NCBI GenBank assembly: GCA_032250585.1
Contig: JAVVFH010000047.1
Location: 1-17,740 of the forward strand
Reading direction: 5' to 3'
From: JAVVFH01 sp032250585
GTDB lineage: Bacteria; Pseudomonadota; Gammaproteobacteria; Xanthomonadales; SZUA-36
Length of the DNA stretch: 17,740 nucleotides
A program made the position numbers and the translations under genes. The notes under the pieces were generated by a model. That model ran no database searches. It was not told where the DNA came from and saw only the letters and a list, made by a program, of their open reading frames with translations. The number at the start of each line of letters is the position of its first letter. Position 1 is the stretch's first letter. Positions 14,538 to 17,740 of the stretch are shown here, piece by piece.

Positions 14538-14672
14538 ATGAACAGCACAGAATCGCGAAGTGAGCGGACCGCGCCGCCAACCATGAAGGCGATGCGGATT
14601 CACCGCACCGGGCCTGTCGAGCCGGATAGAACGCTGTTGCTTTGCGATGACGTTGCAACACCGGCGCCCGTC
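14446..14672 (+). repeat. Direct repeat copy 2: upstream DNA plus 5' end of the intact alcohol dehydrogenase
   Basis: Partner of 12506-12732, in the same orientation, with no gaps and 27 mismatches over 227 nt. This copy continues into the complete gene. Both the upstream DNA (12 mismatches in the first 92 nt) and the coding part (15 in 135 nt) are similarly conserved. Confidence 0.92.
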
Positions 14673-15611
14673 GACACGGAGGTGCTGCTGCGGGTGCATG
14701 CCTGTGGCGTTTGTCACACCGAACTGGACGAGATCGAAGGCCGCACGCCGCCACCCACGCTGCCAATGACACCGGGCCACCAGGTCGTCGCCAGCGTGGT
14801 GGCAGAGGGTCCGAACTGCCGGCAGGGGCTGCTTGGCCGCCGGGTCGGCGTCGCCTGGATTCATTCTGCCTGCGGTACTTGCCGCTGGTGCCGCAGTCGC
14901 CGCGAAAACCTGTGTCCGGATTTCGTCGCTTGTGGACGCGATGCACCCGGCGGCTATGCGCAATACATGGTTGTGGGGGAAGCCTTCGTCCACGAAATTC
15001 CCCCTTCCATTGGCGACCTCGAAGCCACGCCACTGCTCTGCGCCGGCGCGGTCGGCTACCGGGCGTTGGAGCTGTGTAGCCTGTCGAACGGCGAATCGCT
15101 GGGCTTGACCGGCTTCGGAGCTTCAGGCCACCTGGTCCTGCAGATGGCTCGGCATCTGTACCCCGACTCCACCCTGCACGTGTTTGCCCGCAGCCCGGCG
15201 GAACGCGAGTTCGCGGCAAGCCTGGGCGCTGACTGGACGGGTGATACGCGCGACACACCGGGCTACGGCCTGGATGCCATCATCGACACGACGCCCGCCT
15301 GGCTGCCTGTGATCGCTGCTCTGGAAGCGCTGGCGCCCGGTGGGCGCCTGGTGATCAATGCCATCCGCAAAGAAACGGATGACCGGCGACTTCTTTGCGA
15401 ACTGGACTACGACAAGCACCTCTGGCGCGAAAAGATTCTGCGCACGGTGGCGAACGTCACCCGGCGCGACGTGCGCGCCTGCCTGCACCTGGCCGCTGAA
15501 ATCCCGTTAAAGCCACAAGTCACACCTTACCCGCTGGAGGCGGCCGACAAGGCCTTGCTGGAACTGAAGCAAGGGAACATACGGGGCGCCAAAGTACTGG
15601 AGGTTGGCTGA
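14538..15611 (+). CDS. Zinc-dependent alcohol dehydrogenase family protein (MDR superfamily)
   Basis: 357 residues from the ATG at 14538, or 342 from the ATG at 14583 (MKAMRIH), the usual family start. I prefer 14538: between the two repeat copies the 15 extra codons show mainly silent or conservative changes, unlike the DNA further upstream. Numbered from MKAM, catalytic zinc ligands are Cys41 in CGVCHTEL and His66 in PGHQV. The structural zinc site is Cys97, Cys100, Cys103 and Cys111. The Rossmann motif GFGASG follows LGLT, and the C terminus is GNIRGAKVLEV. These cytosolic enzymes interconvert alcohols and aldehydes with NAD(P); substrate and cofactor preference are not determined. It is convergent with the PepSY gene. 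A truncated copy of its 5' end lies 1.94 kb upstream. Confidence 0.9.
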   Translation: MNSTESRSERTAPPTMKAMRIHRTGPVEPDRTLLLCDDVATPAPVDTEVLLRVHACGVCHTELDEIEGRTPPPTLPMTPGHQVVASVVAEGPNCRQGLLGRRVGVAWIHSACGTCRWCRSRRENLCPDFVACGRDAPGGYAQYMVVGEAFVHEIPPSIGDLEATPLLCAGAVGYRALELCSLSNGESLGLTGFGASGHLVLQMARHLYPDSTLHVFARSPAEREFAASLGADWTGDTRDTPGYGLDAIIDTTPAWLPVIAALEALAPGGRLVINAIRKETDDRRLLCELDYDKHLWREKILRTVANVTRRDVRACLHLAAEIPLKPQVTPYPLEAADKALLELKQGNIRGAKVLEVG

Positions 15612-15668
15612 ATACTACGTTCGCCCCCATTTCCTCCAACGATCAGCCACCTGCCACTTGGGAACAGT

Positions 15669-16409
15669 TTAACCCGGCACCCGGGAGTTACCGCGCCGCA
15701 ACAGCCGCGTAGTCAGCAGCCAAAACACAAGCCCGCTGAAGGCAACCACGAAGCCGAGAAAGGCGGCCGCCTGCAACAGAAGATGGTTGAAATTCTCACG
15801 CCCGTCAAAATCCATGATGTGCAGCATCCAGAAGAAATCGAACAAACGCCAGCGGCTGGTCCGAGTGGCCAGCAGCTCGCCGGTCCAGGGATGCAGATAA
15901 AGACTGACGGACTCGGGCTGTTCGAAGGAAACTTTCCAGACCGGCAGCGCACCGCCGCGGAATTCACCGCCCACCGGCGACTGCTCCAGCCATTTGGTCG
16001 CAACCGGCTCACTTTTCGCCCGCAGCCATTCCCGCGCCTTCGAGCGCGCCTGCTCCGCGTCGAGTCGGGGCATCACAGCGCCCGGACCCACCAGGCGGCG
16101 AAAGGAAATACCGTCGTGTTCACCTTCAATGCGCCAGACGAGCTGCCCCGAGACTCGGGCCAGTCCCATGGAAGACAGGGTCCAGGAGCCCGAAAAGTGA
16201 TCGTCGAGTGCCTCGTTGACCGCGACCGCAGAAAGTGCCGAGGCGAGATCACTGCGCCCGATGGCGTGGGCTTGCCGGACCAGGTGTTCGCCACGGATTT
16301 CCTGGATCGGAAACAGACTGAAATAAAAGCCGCTGAGCATCCAGACCAATATCTGCAGCACCATCAGCAAACCGATCCAGCGATGCAATTTTCGAAACAA
16401 GCGTTTCAC
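15669..16409 (-). CDS. PepSY-type two-helix membrane protein
   Basis: 246 residues from a GTG at 16409 that overlaps the amidase stop as GTGA. A membrane helix at about 11-33 begins with the typical HRWIGL, and a second at about 209-232 follows WMLHIMDFDGRENFNH, the signature of PepSY-associated transmembrane proteins. The loop between (about 34-208), probably periplasmic, includes a PepSY-like segment: LDAEQARSKAREWL, then VWKVSFEQPESVSLYLHPWTGELLA. PepSY proteins of this shape are inner-membrane and are found near metal, redox and protease-related genes; no catalytic function is established. The 4-nt overlap means its translation is probably coupled to that of the amidase, which suggests related roles, though that is inference. 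The gene is convergent with adh across 57 nt that hold no visible terminator. Confidence 0.83.
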   Translation of the reverse strand: MKRLFRKLHRWIGLLMVLQILVWMLSGFYFSLFPIQEIRGEHLVRQAHAIGRSDLASALSAVAVNEALDDHFSGSWTLSSMGLARVSGQLVWRIEGEHDGISFRRLVGPGAVMPRLDAEQARSKAREWLRAKSEPVATKWLEQSPVGGEFRGGALPVWKVSFEQPESVSLYLHPWTGELLATRTSRWRLFDFFWMLHIMDFDGRENFNHLLLQAAAFLGFVVAFSGLVFWLLTTRLLRRGNSRVPG

Positions 16410-17740
16410 CTGACGGGCGCGTCCGCGCGGGCTTTCACGCGCCCGGAAACGCCCGAAACCGCCGCTCTCCAGTCACCATACCCTGCGGGTGGGCGCGCGT
16501 GCCGGGTCGCCTGCTCGTAACCGAAGGCGGCTTCGATCAGGGCCGGCTCCGCAAAGGCGGACGCGTAAAAGGACAGACCGGCCGGTAAGCCGTGGACGAA
16601 GCCCATAGGCAAAGTAATATGCGGATAGCCGGCCCGTGCTGCAAACGAACTGCTGCCCCCGAGAAAGCGGTCGCCGACAATCAGGTCGATCGACCAGGCC
16701 GGCGTATTGGTGGGCGACACCAGCAGATCCAGATCATGCTCGCGCAGCAAATCGTCAATGCCGGCCCGGCTAAACTCCTGTACCCAGCTCAGCGCGTCGA
16801 GGTACTCCCTGGCGTCTAAACCTGGCTTTTCTTCAGCCTGCAGGAAGATTTCCTGCTGAAACCACTTCATTTCGATTTCCGCATGCTGCCGGTTGAATTC
16901 GATCAGGGCAGCCAGGCTGAGCGCACCGGCAGGCCCTGGCAGGGCGGACAGGTAAGCGTTCACATCATGCTTGAACTCGAACAGCAACACATCGTACGCC
17001 GCCTTCTGGAAGCCGTCCGGGTAATCAGGAAAAGCGAGGTCGTCGATGACTTCAGCGCCGCCTGCGGCCAGGTCCGCAACGGCTTGTTCGAATAAGCCGT
17101 CAACCCCCTCGTGGAAACCGGCGAGTGAACGCATCACACCGATTCGCTTACCCCGCAGACCTTCCGCGCGCAACGACTTGGCGTAATCACGCCCAAAAAA
17201 AGCCATCGCGTTCGCGGTGGACGTGTCCAGCGGATCAGGACCCGTCATGGCCATCAGCAGGTGGACCGCGTCGCGCAGGTTTGTGGCCATCGGGCCGGCA
17301 GTATCCTGGCTGTGGGCGATCGGGACAATTCCCCGTCGGCTGACCAGGCCGACGGTCGGCTTGATCCCCACAATGCCGTTAACGGCCGCCGGGCAGACGA
17401 TGGAACCGTTCGTTTCGGTACCCACGGCCAGCGCCGTCATGCCAGCCGCCACTGCAATCGCGGAGCCGGAACTGGAGCCGCAGGGGGAACGGCTGGGGTC
17501 ATACGGATTGCGAGCCTGTCCACCAACCGCACTCCAGCCGCTGGATGAGCGTTCGGAGCGAAAGTTTGCCCACTCGCTGAGATTCGCCTTTCCCAGAATC
17601 AACAACCCGGCCTTACGCAGGTATTCGGTGACCGCGGCGTCCCGGCCGCTGTGGTTGTCTTGCAAAGCGAGCGAGCCAGCGGTAGTTGGCATCTCGCGCG
17701 TCTCGATATTGTCTTTGAGCAACACCGTCGTACCGTGCAG
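16406..17740 (-). CDS. Amidase signature family enzyme, 5' end outside the window
   Basis: 444 codons are visible; the frame continues off the right edge (LHGTTVLLKDNIE), so the true start is outside, and an internal GTG at 17725 is not a start. The Ser-cisSer-Lys triad is evident: Lys in LLKDN near the edge, the Ser-rich loop SPCGSSSGSAIAVAAG holding the cis-Ser, and GTETNGSIVCPAAVNGIVGIKPT holding the nucleophilic Ser. NLSEWANFRS and GWSAVGGQ are like the peptide-amidase (Stenotrophomonas Pam) type rather than GatA, and the C terminus FGYEQATRHARPP agrees. The family hydrolyses amide bonds; the substrate here could be a C-terminal peptide amide or another amide. A signal peptide, found on some relatives, would be out of view. 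It is followed by and coupled to the PepSY gene. No gatB or gatC partner is present. Confidence 0.92.
   Translation of the reverse strand: MHGTTVLLKDNIETREMPTTAGSLALQDNHSGRDAAVTEYLRKAGLLILGKANLSEWANFRSERSSSGWSAVGGQARNPYDPSRSPCGSSSGSAIAVAAGMTALAVGTETNGSIVCPAAVNGIVGIKPTVGLVSRRGIVPIAHSQDTAGPMATNLRDAVHLLMAMTGPDPLDTSTANAMAFFGRDYAKSLRAEGLRGKRIGVMRSLAGFHEGVDGLFEQAVADLAAGGAEVIDDLAFPDYPDGFQKAAYDVLLFEFKHDVNAYLSALPGPAGALSLAALIEFNRQHAEIEMKWFQQEIFLQAEEKPGLDAREYLDALSWVQEFSRAGIDDLLREHDLDLLVSPTNTPAWSIDLIVGDRFLGGSSSFAARAGYPHITLPMGFVHGLPAGLSFYASAFAEPALIEAAFGYEQATRHARPPAGYGDWRAAVSGVSGRVKARADAPVR

Noticed and set aside
12506..14672. Integron cassette or complete insertion sequence bounded by the 227-bp repeats
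   Set aside because: No integrase, transposase, attC-like structure or terminal inverted repeats are visible; the repeat contains ordinary gene sequence, so a duplication is the simpler explanation.
14488..15258. Open frame of about 256 codons on the minus strand inside adh
   Set aside because: Shadow of the alcohol dehydrogenase, whose zinc and Rossmann motifs are intact on the plus strand.
15783..16520. Open frame of about 245 codons on the plus strand opposite the PepSY gene
   Set aside because: The PepSY product has membrane helices and family motifs; the antisense product has none.
1..17740. tRNA, rRNA, riboswitch or CRISPR array
   Set aside because: No cloverleaf-like sequences, regularly spaced short repeats or recognisable riboswitch cores were found on reading either strand; a covariance-model search was not possible.

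Overview
The window reads as chromosomal DNA of a gammaproteobacterium, GC-rich by eye (about 60%). Evidence for this is the xseB-ispA-dxs order, the adjacent accA and tilS, a stand-alone GluQ-RS, an EF-P with the lysylation-type KPGK loop, and a FimX-like cyclic-di-GMP protein of the kind known from Pseudomonas and Xanthomonas. None of the gene orders is specifically enterobacterial. I cannot name the genus.

Layout. (1) 1-1843, minus strand: efp followed 12 nt later by a TRZ/ATZ-family deaminase (MtaD-like) that runs off the left edge. (2) 1844-2188: divergent intergenic region. (3) 2189-10752, plus strand: a housekeeping run of fimX-like, gluQ, accA, tilS, xseB, ispA and dxs, covering type IV pilus control, tRNA modification (GluQ-RS, TilS), fatty acid synthesis (AccA), DNA repair (XseB) and isoprenoid synthesis (IspA, Dxs). 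(4) 10771-12428, minus strand: a compact three-gene unit of uspA-like, DUF2238 membrane protein and AlkB-like dioxygenase, with gaps of 12 and 11 nt. (5) 12441-15611: an accessory-looking patch. It holds a 227-bp direct repeat made of the 5' end of an alcohol dehydrogenase gene plus its upstream DNA, a broken haloacid-dehalogenase-like gene joined directly to the first repeat copy, a redoxin gene, a secreted cupin gene, and then the intact zinc alcohol dehydrogenase carrying the second repeat copy. (6) 15669-17740, minus strand: an amidase-signature enzyme (5' end outside the window) translationally coupled through a GTGA overlap to a PepSY-type membrane protein.

Most of the window is ordinary core genome. 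I found no CRISPR array, RNA gene, complete insertion sequence, phage gene or recognisable defence system. The most unusual structure is the repeat-flanked, partly decayed segment at 12506-14672. Next are the FimX-like protein with degenerate GGDEF and EAL motifs and several short palindromes upstream of stress-related genes. I do not see convincing evidence of a wholly new biological system.
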